Shown here: piece by piece, positions 8,707 through 17,016 of the stretch
Layout: each line of letters begins with the position of its first letter
How positions within the stretch are numbered: the stretch's first letter is position 1
NCBI GenBank assembly: GCA_964398915.1
Contig: CAYNOR010000011.1
Span: 1 to 64,000, forward strand
Source: Tichowtungia sp964398915
Lineage (GTDB): Bacteria; Verrucomicrobiota; Kiritimatiellia; Kiritimatiellales; Tichowtungiaceae
Direction of reading: 5' to 3'
DNA length: 64,000 nt
The notes under the pieces: model-generated
What the model saw: only the letters and a program-made list of their open reading frames with translations
What the model was told of the DNA's origin: nothing
The model's database searches: none
Made by a program: the position numbers and the translations under genes

Positions 8707-11700
8707 ATGTCCAAAACGCAGCTCAAGAAAGAAAGGTTGTTTGGTATGTGTACTCAACGAATCAAATGGGTTTACTTCGCAAGCCTCATAAAACTGCTCT
8801 GCTGTGCGGCGGCGCTTTGTCTCGCCCCGTCGGCACAGGCGGAGGCCCTGACACTGGAAAATCCCGGTTTTGCAAACGGCCTTGCCGGGTGGACCTCGGC
8901 CGGTTGGGGCAATGACAGTCCCGGCATGGTCTATTCCACCACTGCGGGTACCTACCTCTATCAAACCGTGCCGTCCCATACCATCAGCGCGGGCAAGTTG
9001 AAATACACGGTCAGATACCGGATCGGCTCGATGAGTTCGGCCAGCGGGTGGGAGTTCCCTAAGATGACGGTCAATCTGGTGACGCTTGGAGCCGAAGAGG
9101 GATTTGTGGGCAGGGGGGAACGGGCCGTTGCGACACCGACGGAGTCTTCCGGCGGGTGGCAAGAGAGAACCTGGATACTGAATGCCGACACGGCCGGCAA
9201 GAAACTCGCGGTCTCGTTCAACCTGGACAGCCAGCAGGCCGGTCAGGTCGCGGTGCACCTGTATGAGGTGCAGATTGCGTGCGAGCCGCTCAGCCTCGCC
9301 ACGGCGGCTCTGGCCGAGGATCTGACACTGGAGAATCCCGGTTTTGCAAACGGCCTTGCCGGGTGGACCCAGGTCGGTTGGGGCAATGACAACCCTGGCA
9401 TGGTCTATTCCACGAGCCCGGGCGCCTACCTCTATCAAACCGTGCCGTCCCATACCATCAGCGCGGGCAAGTTGAAATACACGGTCAGATACCGGATCGG
9501 CTCGATGAGTTCGGCCAGCGGGTGGGAGTTCCCTAAGATGACGGTCAATCTGGTGACGCTTGGAGCCGAAGAGGGATTTGTGGGCAGGGGGGAACGGGCC
9601 GTTGCGACACCGACGGAGTCTTCCGGCGGGTGGCAAGAGAGAACCTGGATACTGAATACCGACACGGCCGGCAAGAAACTCGCGGTCTCGTTCAACCTGG
9701 ATAGCCAGCAGGCCGGTCAGGTCGCGGTGCACCTGTATGAGGTGCAGATTGCGTGTGAGCCCGGACTTGCGCCGCTGTCCCTGCGCGCCGAGCGCCGCTG
9801 GCCTGCGGACACCGTGCCGCGCCCGATTGAAAATGGCCCCTTCGCCGGGCTTTATCGCAAGGGCCCTCCCGGCGATGCCTCGGCGCTTCGTGCGGATTTC
9901 GATGCCGAAAGCGGTGCTTTGATCCACCTCGGCGTGGACACCGAAGGTGGCGGACGCGAGAAGATGAACCTGTTACGCGAGCCGGCTTCGGTTTCTATTG
10001 GTAAGCCTGCAAACGGCAAGGTCGCGTCGTCCGCGCCCGGTCAGGTGAAAGTGGATTTTTCCGGCACGGTGATCGAATGGAAAGCGGGGGCTCCCGATGG
10101 CGGGTTGACCTTTACCGTCGCGGCACCGGCGCAATCGAAGGTCGAAGTCCGGCTGCCGTTTCGCCCCGCGCTGTCCGCTGTCACGATTCTCGGCGGGCAA
10201 TGGGAGAAGGATGGGATGGTGAAGCCGCCATTTCTACTCAACGCCCCTGATCTCGGACTGGTGCTGGTCAAGGTCACTCCCGCCGAGGCCGGCATCGCCC
10301 GGATTCAGGGAGTGCGGGATGGAAACTATGGAAGCCGTAACAACAAACTCGACCTGTCACTGATCTCGCAAGCGGCTTCCGGCAAGCCGGTGGCCTGGAG
10401 CTTCGAGCCGGTGCAGCTTCCGCCGCCGGAGGGCTTGAAAGAGACCGTGCTTTGGCCCGCCATGCGGCGCGGCTGGCTCAATGTGCTGCAGGCAACCGCG
10501 CCGTGGGGTGACGCCTCCAGCCCCGTCTCGGCTCCGCCGGGACTCTATGCCAACAATGTGTTAAGCGACCTGGTGAGCGGACTGATGCACCAATGGGGTG
10601 ACGCGGTGCTCCTGTCGCCGGCTTTGCCAAAGGGGATCGAACTCAACGAGGCAATGCGCCGGACGGTGGACTTTTTCCTCACCCGCAAACTGCCCATGGC
10701 GGCGACCCACCCGCGCATGAAACTCATTCGCAACGAGGCGGAGATCGCCGCGCTCGGAAATTCCACGGTGATGGTTTCTGCGGAAACCGACGGGGTCGTG
10801 CCGTGTTACCACGACCATATCCAGATGTTCGATGGCATCTCGGGCACGCTCACCGGTGCTTGGAATGTCTGGCAGGCGGACGGCAACAACACCTGGCTCG
10901 CCAAGCGCTGGGACGTGCTGGAAAAACTCGCGACATTTCTGGAGCGCAACGACACCGATAGCGACGGCCTGGTGGAATCCCCCAACAGCGGCAACGAGAG
11001 GACCTTCGCGATGGAGTTCGGTTCCGGTTCCAGCGCGAATGACACGGTCAACGCCGGTCACAAGGACGCCTTCATCAACATTCAGGTCTATCGAGCCTGG
11101 CTTGGCTTGGCGGAGATGGCGGCGGCACTTGGTCACCCGGACCGCGCCGCCCACTGGCGCGAACGGGCCGCCAAGCTTCAGGCCGCTTTTCGTCCGTGTT
11201 TCTACAATCCCGAAACCGGCTGGCTCGGCTGGTGGCGCAGTCGCGACGGCGTGTTGCACGACTACGCTTCGCCGTGGGTCACCGGCTACGCGGTAAAATA
11301 CAGACTGCTTTCCCCCGAAGAGGGACGGCCCATGCTGGAGAAACTCTGGGCGAAGATCGATGAAGTCGGTTTCGACCGCTTTGACCTCGGCACGCCGATC
11401 ACGCTCCTGCCCGTCAAGCCCGGCGACTACCACTTCGGGCCGGGCGGCGACCGCACGGTGGCCGCCCATGCTTTCAAATACTATTTGAACGGCGGTTGCT
11501 GCGTTAGCGACACATTCCATTTTTTGGTGGCCTCCTACATGGCCGGTCTCGGCGATCGCGCCGACCGCATGCTGTCCGCCATGCTTCAACGTCAATGGGC
11601 GGGAGTGCATGAAAATGGCGGCGGCTTTCAGAACGGGCTCGGCGGCGGCGGCGAGTTCTACACATGGGACGGCACCCCCTGCGGCTATGAGGGCCACCTG

Positions 11701-11787
11701 ACCTACAGCTACACATTCCTGCAAGCCGCCCTGCTCCGCGAACCCGCCTTCCGCGAACGCCTTTACGGCAAGCCAGGTGTGAAATAG
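8707..11787 (+). CDS. Secreted six-hairpin glycosidase with duplicated N-terminal carbohydrate-binding-like domains
   Basis: ATG at 8707 has GGAGG at 8695-8699. An alternative ATG at 8746 has AAAGAAAGG before it and begins the hydrophobic signal (MCTQRIKWVYFASLIK...AQA). The 1026-residue protein then has two almost identical domains of about 147 residues (LENPGFANGLAGW ... VAVHLYEVQIACEP), a linker sandwich, and an alpha/alpha barrel near 640-1026 (DTDSDGLVESPNSGNE, GHKDAFINIQVYRAWLGLAEM, YYLNGGCCVSDTFHFLVASYM). The barrel resembles GH63/GH78-like glycosidases; the exact family and substrate are unknown. It may belong to the same transcription unit as the preceding GxGYxYP gene, 127 bases upstream. 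Confidence 0.72.
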   Translation: MSKTQLKKERLFGMCTQRIKWVYFASLIKLLCCAAALCLAPSAQAEALTLENPGFANGLAGWTSAGWGNDSPGMVYSTTAGTYLYQTVPSHTISAGKLKYTVRYRIGSMSSASGWEFPKMTVNLVTLGAEEGFVGRGERAVATPTESSGGWQERTWILNADTAGKKLAVSFNLDSQQAGQVAVHLYEVQIACEPLSLATAALAEDLTLENPGFANGLAGWTQVGWGNDNPGMVYSTSPGAYLYQTVPSHTISAGKLKYTVRYRIGSMSSASGWEFPKMTVNLVTLGAEEGFVGRGERAVATPTESSGGWQERTWILNTDTAGKKLAVSFNLDSQQAGQVAVHLYEVQIACEPGLAPLSLRAERRWPADTVPRPIENGPFAGLYRKGPPGDASALRADFDAESGALIHLGVDTEGGGREKMNLLREPASVSIGKPANGKVASSAPGQVKVDFSGTVIEWKAGAPDGGLTFTVAAPAQSKVEVRLPFRPALSAVTILGGQWEKDGMVKPPFLLNAPDLGLVLVKVTPAEAGIARIQGVRDGNYGSRNNKLDLSLISQAASGKPVAWSFEPVQLPPPEGLKETVLWPAMRRGWLNVLQATAPWGDASSPVSAPPGLYANNVLSDLVSGLMHQWGDAVLLSPALPKGIELNEAMRRTVDFFLTRKLPMAATHPRMKLIRNEAEIAALGNSTVMVSAETDGVVPCYHDHIQMFDGISGTLTGAWNVWQADGNNTWLAKRWDVLEKLATFLERNDTDSDGLVESPNSGNERTFAMEFGSGSSANDTVNAGHKDAFINIQVYRAWLGLAEMAAALGHPDRAAHWRERAAKLQAAFRPCFYNPETGWLGWWRSRDGVLHDYASPWVTGYAVKYRLLSPEEGRPMLEKLWAKIDEVGFDRFDLGTPITLLPVKPGDYHFGPGGDRTVAAHAFKYYLNGGCCVSDTFHFLVASYMAGLGDRADRMLSAMLQRQWAGVHENGGGFQNGLGGGGEFYTWDGTPCGYEGHLTYSYTFLQAALLREPAFRERLYGKPGVK
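8731..8792 (+). repeat. Leader segment shared with 13180-13241 (inverted copy)
   Basis: The 62 bases covering the ribosome-binding region and the first codons of the signal peptide (MCTQRIKW-x-YFA-x-LIK) match the reverse complement of 13180-13241 with 5 differences. Both copies sit at the 5' end of a secreted-protein gene, which suggests either paralogous genes or a spread leader cassette. Confidence 0.85.
8848..9762 (+). repeat. Recent in-frame tandem duplication, 474-bp period
   Basis: Bases 8848-9288 recur at 9322-9762 (offset 474, a multiple of 3). Most of the central 300 bases are identical and the divergence is concentrated near bases 8898-8960 and 9372-9434. Each unit encodes one carbohydrate-binding-like domain. 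The near identity implies a recent event or gene conversion. Confidence 0.92.
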
Positions 11788-11836
11788 GGATCACAACGAA
11801 ATCCAACACATCGAAACCGCGAAAACAAGGCTCAAG

Positions 11837-12106
11837 ATGAACAATGCGGCACTCCGAATCATCGGCCGTTCTGGAAAACCCGTTCTTCATCGCTTGACGG
11901 TTCTGGCTGCCAGTGCCTGTGCGGCCTTCGGCTCGGGACAGGCTTTTGCGGCAAAACCCGTGGCGGTCGGACCGCTTTGGGAGCACCGCGGCGACGCGCA
12001 TCTCCAGCAGGTATTGAACTGGACCGATGCCGACCGCCAGGCCGCCTCGGATGCGGCGAAGAAACTACAGGCGGACCTCAACGCCGCGATCACCGCGAAG
12101 GCGGGA
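11837..12106 (+). pseudogene. 5' fragment of a secreted-protein gene cut by a transposon end
   Basis: ATG at 11837 opens a signal peptide (LTVLAASACAAFGSGQAFA) and about 45 further residues (VGPLWEHRGDAHLQQVLNW, AASDAAKKLQADLNAAI), then runs straight into the left terminal repeat of the TnpA_REP-like element at 12106. The remaining coding part is not found on the other side of the element, so the gene is truncated rather than simply interrupted. It lies 49 bases after the preceding glycosidase and was probably part of the same operon. The product cannot be identified from what is left. Confidence 0.65.
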
Positions 12107-12131
12107 AGGGGTCAGCCGATGAATTTTAGAA
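12106..12131 (+). repeat. Left terminal inverted repeat
   Basis: Perfect 26-base reverse complement of 13156-13181. It also covers the last codons of the transposase gene. Confidence 0.92.
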
Positions 12132-13113
12132 TATGCTGCTTTTCTATTGCCCATAGGCCCTCCGCTTCATCATAGAACCGCATCGCACGACTGACGGTTG
12201 TAAAGTGTCCCATCACCAGTTGCTCGCTTAACCACTGAGCCCTTACCGGATAGTGGTAGCGGAGCAATCCGGCCATTAAAAACTTCCGGGGATCGGATTT
12301 TGCAAGGTGCAGCAAATCCGAATAATCCAATTTGAAATAGGCTAAACATTGATTCAGAACCTCCCCGGCGGCGGCCTCGCTCAGATCTCGTTTCTGCTCC
12401 AGCTCTTCCGGTATCTTCCCCTGCTCCAGCAGGCTCTCACGCAATCTATCGCGAAACACCTTGCTGCCATGCACCCATCCCCGCTCCATCTGCTGCCATA
12501 TCGCCTGCTCAGCCACTTCCTGAGTCTTCATCACAACCGACTGATGGCGCAGATTCATATACGCCTCATACGCCCGCCGGGATTTCAGAGAGTCATCCGG
12601 AGGAATGCCGCAAGCACTCAAAACCGGCAGCACCGCCAGCCAGTCCGGACGTTTTGAAGAGGAATTCAGGTACAACGGATAACTGCTCCACGGGTAAGAA
12701 GAAAGCTCTCCCGGCTTCACGACTTTAGCTTCAGCCGGATTCAGATGAATGTAGTCACTGACCATCCGGAAATACGAGGCATCCTCGTCGTCGATCACCT
12801 TCGCTTTATACCGGCCCTGAAACAGGTGGCCCCAAAGCTGATGGCGGGCATTGTATCGCTGAGTGAATGTTCCCTGAAACCACTTCATGGCATCCACCAG
12901 ATTCCCCTGAGGGGTTTCCAGCAGCAGGTGGTAATGATTTTTCATCAGGCACCATGCATGAACCACCGCCTGATTACGCACGCACATCTCCCCAAGACAG
13001 CGGATAAACAGATCGGCATCTTCCTGACTCTGGAAAACATCACGACCCTGATTACCGCGACACATCAGATGATACCGCGCACCCGGATATTCAACTCGCA
13101 ACGCTCTTGCCAT
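12112..13113 (-). CDS. REP-associated tyrosine (Y1/HUH) transposase
   Basis: 333 residues from the ATG at 13113 (MARALRVEYPGARYHLMCRGN); codons upstream of this Met do not resemble the family. It shows the hallmark HUH motif in LMKNHYHLLLETP and the catalytic-Tyr helix in VSDYIHLNPAEAK, followed by a long C-terminal domain (DYSDLLHLAKSDPRKFLMAGLLRYHYPVRAQW is its conserved core, in part). Family members nick single-stranded DNA at hairpin ends and join through a 5'-phosphotyrosine. The gene fills the element almost end to end. It resembles the copy at 53544-54554, but the two are clearly diverged. Confidence 0.93.
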   Translation of the reverse strand: MARALRVEYPGARYHLMCRGNQGRDVFQSQEDADLFIRCLGEMCVRNQAVVHAWCLMKNHYHLLLETPQGNLVDAMKWFQGTFTQRYNARHQLWGHLFQGRYKAKVIDDEDASYFRMVSDYIHLNPAEAKVVKPGELSSYPWSSYPLYLNSSSKRPDWLAVLPVLSACGIPPDDSLKSRRAYEAYMNLRHQSVVMKTQEVAEQAIWQQMERGWVHGSKVFRDRLRESLLEQGKIPEELEQKRDLSEAAAGEVLNQCLAYFKLDYSDLLHLAKSDPRKFLMAGLLRYHYPVRAQWLSEQLVMGHFTTVSRAMRFYDEAEGLWAIEKQHILKFIG

Positions 13114-13155
13114 GGAAAGAAACGTAGAATCAAAAACGAAAAGAGTCAACCCGTT

Positions 13156-13181
13156 TTCTAAAATTCATCGGCTGACCCCTT
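13156..13181 (-). repeat. Right terminal inverted repeat
   Basis: Perfect 26-base reverse complement of 12106-12131, directly abutting the truncated leader of the gene at 13182-13259. Confidence 0.92.
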
Positions 13182-13259
13182 TATGAGGCCTGCGAAGTAA
13201 AACCATTTGATTCGTTGAGTACACATGCCAGACATCCTTTCTTTGTTTTTCTTGATCAT
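13182..13259 (-). pseudogene. 5' fragment of a secreted-protein gene truncated by the transposon
   Basis: Following the symporter gene by 22 bases on the same strand, an ATG at 13259 (or in-frame ATGs at 13235 and 13226) starts a leader containing MCTQRIKWFYFAGLIK, nearly the same as the leader of the glycosidase at 8707. The frame then enters the element's terminal repeat. It was probably the third gene of the operon running from 16817 leftwards. The body of the gene is gone from this window. Confidence 0.7.
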
Positions 13260-13281
13260 TGTTTCTGACTCATTTCCTGAT

Positions 13282-14673
13282 TTATTCGCTTTGTTTACAA
13301 AGGAGTTGTTGGATTTCCTGGTGGCGTTGACGAGTGATGGGGTAGAGAACGGCGAGAATCGCGGCGAGAGCAAAGCAAAGTGCAGGGAGCCCTGCGAAGG
13401 CGAGGCGCATGGCACTGATCGTGTCTGGGGCTTGTTCCGCCAGTGCCTTGTCAAAGCCGAGCGCGTCGAGAAGGATCCCGGCGAGGCCCAGACCGACTCC
13501 CGCTCCGGCTTTCATGCTGAATGAATAGATCGCCCCGTAAAAACCCTCCCGTCGGGCGCCTGTCTGCAATTCATCCTCATCGCAAACATCGGCAATGCAC
13601 GAATTGCTCAGCACCCAGACCGCCGCCATTCCCGGTGCTAGAAACAAGGTCCACATGAGCTGGAGGTATGGCAGGGCCGGAGTGACATAAAAATAACTGC
13701 ACAGCATGCCGATACACATCCACGCCAGTCCTGCGATGAGGGTCGTACGCTTGTCGAAGCGGGTTGCCAGCCAGCCGCACACGAAAACAAACCCGATATT
13801 CAGCACGGAAAAAACGAGGTCACCCCAGAAGACCATCTGTGCGGAGGCCTGCTGGTTCATCCCTTGCAGATAGGCCATGTTGAGAAAAATCAGCCAGGAA
13901 ACCAGAAGCATCATTCCGATCAGACTGCTCACGATCATTCCGCACAACAGGAGCATACTGCGGTTCCGGAGAGTAAGAGACAAGGCGCGGAAAAACGGAA
14001 TGCTGGCGGGCGCGGACTTCCGCTCACGCGGCAGTAGCGCGGCGGGGACAGCCAGCACGAGAATCAGCAGTCCGACAATCGGTCCAATCCAGCGCGCGCC
14101 CACGGCCGCGTTGTCCGGATCGATCCAATAACAAAGCGGTAGCACCGCCGGAATGACCAGAAGACTGATGGTGGCGCCGACCCCCCACTTGAACGTCATC
14201 ACGCGCGTGCGCTCGTCATAGTTATCGGTCATCTCGTAACCGAGCGCGTTGTAGGGTACATAAAAAACCGTATAGGCGGCATAGTAAAATATGGCGGCCA
14301 CCGAGAAATAGACTGCCAGCGCGGGCGCATCCAGTCCGCCCGGCATCCGCCACATGGCGGCGCAAAACAGCGCGGTGAACGCGGCACCGAGCAGCACAAA
14401 CGGTTTCCGACGACCCCATCGCAAACGGGAATTGTCCGAAATCGCGCCCATCACCGGATCGCTCACGGCATCAAATATCTTTGATCCCATAAGAATCATG
14501 CCGATCACCGACGCGCTCACGCCAAGCCCGAGATGATAAACCGGGAGCGCCAGCTTCAGGATGATGTTGGCCATCAGGATTTCCGAACCGCCACCCAGAC
14601 CATAGGCGATTTTTTCCCGCAGAGGGACGAATTCCCGGGTTGACTGGGTGGAAGCTGGCTGTGTTTTGTTCAT
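13282..14673 (-). CDS. GPH-family sugar:cation symporter (MelB-like, MFS)
   Basis: 463 residues with about 12 hydrophobic spans. The N-terminal half carries the glycoside-pentoside-hexuronide signature: KIAYGLGG near the start and DPVMGAISDNSRLRWGRRKP after helix 2, which contains the cation-site Asp and the RWGRRKP loop. Such carriers take up oligosaccharides or hexuronides with Na+ or H+ across the inner membrane. Its start codon overlaps the stop of the glycosidase gene upstream by 4 bases (ATGA), so translation is coupled. It probably imports the products released by the neighbouring glycosidases; the exact sugar cannot be read from sequence. Confidence 0.9.
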   Translation of the reverse strand: MNKTQPASTQSTREFVPLREKIAYGLGGGSEILMANIILKLALPVYHLGLGVSASVIGMILMGSKIFDAVSDPVMGAISDNSRLRWGRRKPFVLLGAAFTALFCAAMWRMPGGLDAPALAVYFSVAAIFYYAAYTVFYVPYNALGYEMTDNYDERTRVMTFKWGVGATISLLVIPAVLPLCYWIDPDNAAVGARWIGPIVGLLILVLAVPAALLPRERKSAPASIPFFRALSLTLRNRSMLLLCGMIVSSLIGMMLLVSWLIFLNMAYLQGMNQQASAQMVFWGDLVFSVLNIGFVFVCGWLATRFDKRTTLIAGLAWMCIGMLCSYFYVTPALPYLQLMWTLFLAPGMAAVWVLSNSCIADVCDEDELQTGARREGFYGAIYSFSMKAGAGVGLGLAGILLDALGFDKALAEQAPDTISAMRLAFAGLPALCFALAAILAVLYPITRQRHQEIQQLLCKQSE

Positions 14674-16817
14674 GGCAGATTTTTTTCCGGTTCGCCGAGC
14701 ACAGCGGCATTGACGAGGCGTAAACCTGATCCGCTCTGGTTGATACCAAAGTCAAACCGCACCCACGATGCGTCCACCGGGGCAAACCGGCAGCGACTGC
14801 GCATCTGCAGGTCTTTACCCTTAATCACGGCGGCCTGCTTGAAGTCCTTGCCATCATCGGAGATGGAAATAATCACATGTTCCGGCATGCGGGAGGCGGC
14901 GTTGAACTGGCCGTCGCCGGAGAAAAAATCCACAAACGCGCCATAGATCCGGCGTTCCTTTCCGAGTTGAATCGTGAACGATTCTTCCTGCGCCTGATCG
15001 CTGAAGGTGATGCCGGAAAAAATATCCCCGTTGATAAGGTTTTCGAGCCGGTTCGGACGGTCGGGTAGCACGACATTGGCTTCCGCCAAAGCGGATGACG
15101 TCGAGATCCGCGCCCCGGCGAAGCTGAAGGACACGCTGTTTGCGCGCTCCTCGACCCGCTGGAACACATCGAGCAGTTTCTCGCCTCCGGGCAGGGTCTG
15201 GAGCCGCTTAAAGACGTCACCACCGGCGGTTTTCCTCGGATGTTTCCGTCCGTTTTCGTCCAGGAACCAGTCATGCAAGGTGACGACATCGCCGCCCCGG
15301 CGCTCCAATTCCTGAATCGCGGCGAGCGGCAGGGTGCGCTCAAGCACATAGATGGGGGTTCCCGGCGGCAGGGAGGAAAGCTCATCGGTCAAAACCAGCT
15401 CCAGCTCCCCGGGCTTCATATGGTCGCAGATGTTCATGAACGCATCGATGAAGTTGAGGTCCGAGATGGAGTAGGAAAGGGTCTCTTCAGGGAAATAAAC
15501 GTGGATGACCCCGGGCTGGTATTTTGCGTAGCGACCGCGATCAGACTGGTAGGTTTCGTATAACTTCTGCCAGGCTTTCCCATTTTCCTCACGGCGCGTC
15601 CCATCGTCTTTAATCAGCCCCCAAAGATCCCATTTCCCGCACCAGGCCAGCGCGCCGGCGGACGGACCTCCGACATCGGCGACGAGTTGGAAGGAGCGGG
15701 GCTTAACGGCCGGGACCTCGGCAATGAGAAGTTTTTTGCCTTCGGCCGCCGCGAATTTCGAATACGTCCGGTAATGGGAATAATATTCCATCGTGTCGCT
15801 GTAGAGATCGGCGGACATGATGTCGCTCGTGATCGCCGCAGTCCGCATGGTGGCATTGCAACGCGGAACGGATGCGCTGCGGATATCCGAGAGCCCGCCG
15901 ATTTGATTGAGGATGCAGGATCCGGTCCACAAGGCACCCGGCGCCTTTTTGTGCAGGTGGTCGCGGAGTTCGGTGAGTACCTCGCGATGCAGTAGATCCA
16001 TGGCCTTGCGCAGATCAAATGTCCGGCGGCTGTTCACCGCGGACGGGGCCACGCTTCCACGGTTGTAACTCTCCGGAACACCGCCCATCAGCGCGGGCAC
16101 TTCGACGTCCGCAAAGCTGCCGTAGGAGGATCCCCACTCGGCATTCAGCGCGGCGACCTTTGCTCCATACATTTCCGAGAGCTTCCGGCGGAAGGCCTCC
16201 GGGAAGCGCGCGCTGTCCTCGTGCTTGTAGGAGTTCCACCACCAATCCTCATACCAGCCGTAAACAATTCGGTCGCCGTATTTTCCGCTCAGATGGTCCA
16301 TCACGAGCTTGGTGAACCAAGCCGCCCGCTCGGCATTTTCCGGCACATGCAGCGACATCCACGTCTTGGATGTCCAGTCCGCCGTCTGGAATTCCGGCGA
16401 CGGGCAGACATTGGGCGTGAACTGATGCCGGATCATCCATTCCATCAGCGCGTCGAGACTGCGCCAGTCCCCTGCCCCCAGTGCCGCCGGATCGAAAACC
16501 CCGTCCGGCGTTCGAGTTAGAAACCGCTTTTCATCGATGCCGACCTCCCCGGGATACACCGGAAAACGGATCGTATTGCAACCAAGGCTCTTGAGCCACT
16601 CCGCGTCGGCGTCGGTCAGCGGCCAGGCCTTTATCTCCGACCCTGGCAAGCCAACGTTCAGTTGATTGACCCCGAAAATCACTTCCGGAATCGGCGGGAG
16701 TTTTTTGGGAGATGGGGTATCGGCTGCTGGCGCATGGATAGGCATGAAGCCCGCCAGCAGGGCAAAAATCAGGGGTTGCCACATGTGCGCAGCGGAGATT
16801 ACGAGTTTTTTTTGCAT
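14670..16817 (-). CDS. Secreted TIM-barrel glycoside hydrolase (GH42/GH5-like) with C-terminal discoidin-like domain
   Basis: 715 residues with an N-terminal membrane-targeting segment (MWQPLIFALLAGFMPIHAPAA). The start has GGAAGG upstream. The barrel (about 45-400) contains LKSLGCNTIRFPVYPGE, YGDRIVYGWYEDWWWNSY and the GH42-like insertion FRRKLSEMYGAKVAALNAEWG; the Glu in WYEDW is a candidate acid/base, as a guess only. A middle domain (YSISDLNFIDAFMNICDH, GTPIYVLERTLPLAAI) resembles the beta-galactosidase trimerisation region. The last 120 residues (FTIQLGKERRIYGAFVDFF, HVIISISDDGKDFKQAAV, SWVRFDFG) look discoidin-like. First gene of an operon with the symporter. Substrate not determined. 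Confidence 0.75.
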   Translation of the reverse strand: MQKKLVISAAHMWQPLIFALLAGFMPIHAPAADTPSPKKLPPIPEVIFGVNQLNVGLPGSEIKAWPLTDADAEWLKSLGCNTIRFPVYPGEVGIDEKRFLTRTPDGVFDPAALGAGDWRSLDALMEWMIRHQFTPNVCPSPEFQTADWTSKTWMSLHVPENAERAAWFTKLVMDHLSGKYGDRIVYGWYEDWWWNSYKHEDSARFPEAFRRKLSEMYGAKVAALNAEWGSSYGSFADVEVPALMGGVPESYNRGSVAPSAVNSRRTFDLRKAMDLLHREVLTELRDHLHKKAPGALWTGSCILNQIGGLSDIRSASVPRCNATMRTAAITSDIMSADLYSDTMEYYSHYRTYSKFAAAEGKKLLIAEVPAVKPRSFQLVADVGGPSAGALAWCGKWDLWGLIKDDGTRREENGKAWQKLYETYQSDRGRYAKYQPGVIHVYFPEETLSYSISDLNFIDAFMNICDHMKPGELELVLTDELSSLPPGTPIYVLERTLPLAAIQELERRGGDVVTLHDWFLDENGRKHPRKTAGGDVFKRLQTLPGGEKLLDVFQRVEERANSVSFSFAGARISTSSALAEANVVLPDRPNRLENLINGDIFSGITFSDQAQEESFTIQLGKERRIYGAFVDFFSGDGQFNAASRMPEHVIISISDDGKDFKQAAVIKGKDLQMRSRCRFAPVDASWVRFDFGINQSGSGLRLVNAAVLGEPEKNLP

Positions 16818-17016
16818 AGATTAATCCTTCCCATTAGTTTCCCATATTAGTTCCACAACGACCCCCGTTTACAGAAGTCGCCACCCTCCGTAAAGCGATC
16901 ATAAGCCGAAATTCGATTCAAGCCAGCAAGGCTCAATTTTATTTGCAACAACTTCATTTTAAATATCTACACCTATCGTTCACTCAACTGGTTGGACAGC
17001 AGTCGAGCAGCCCCTA

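Larger units (their letters stand above)
12106..13181. mobile_element. TnpA_REP/Y1-type transposable element with 26-bp inverted ends
   Basis: A 1.08-kb unit holding one Y1 transposase gene, bounded by a perfect inverted repeat: 12106-12131 and 13156-13181. The ends begin AAGGGGTCAGCCGATG reading inwards. A second element at 53540-54620 has the same outer GGGGTCAG but a different inner part. No target duplication is apparent, as is usual for Y1/HUH enzymes. The flanking genes on the two sides are different genes in opposite orientation, both lacking their 3' ends. Confidence 0.85.

Noticed and set aside
8704..9927. A 407-codon - strand frame with an internal repeat
   Set aside because: The repeat is only the antisense of the duplicated domains of the glycosidase at 8707-11787.
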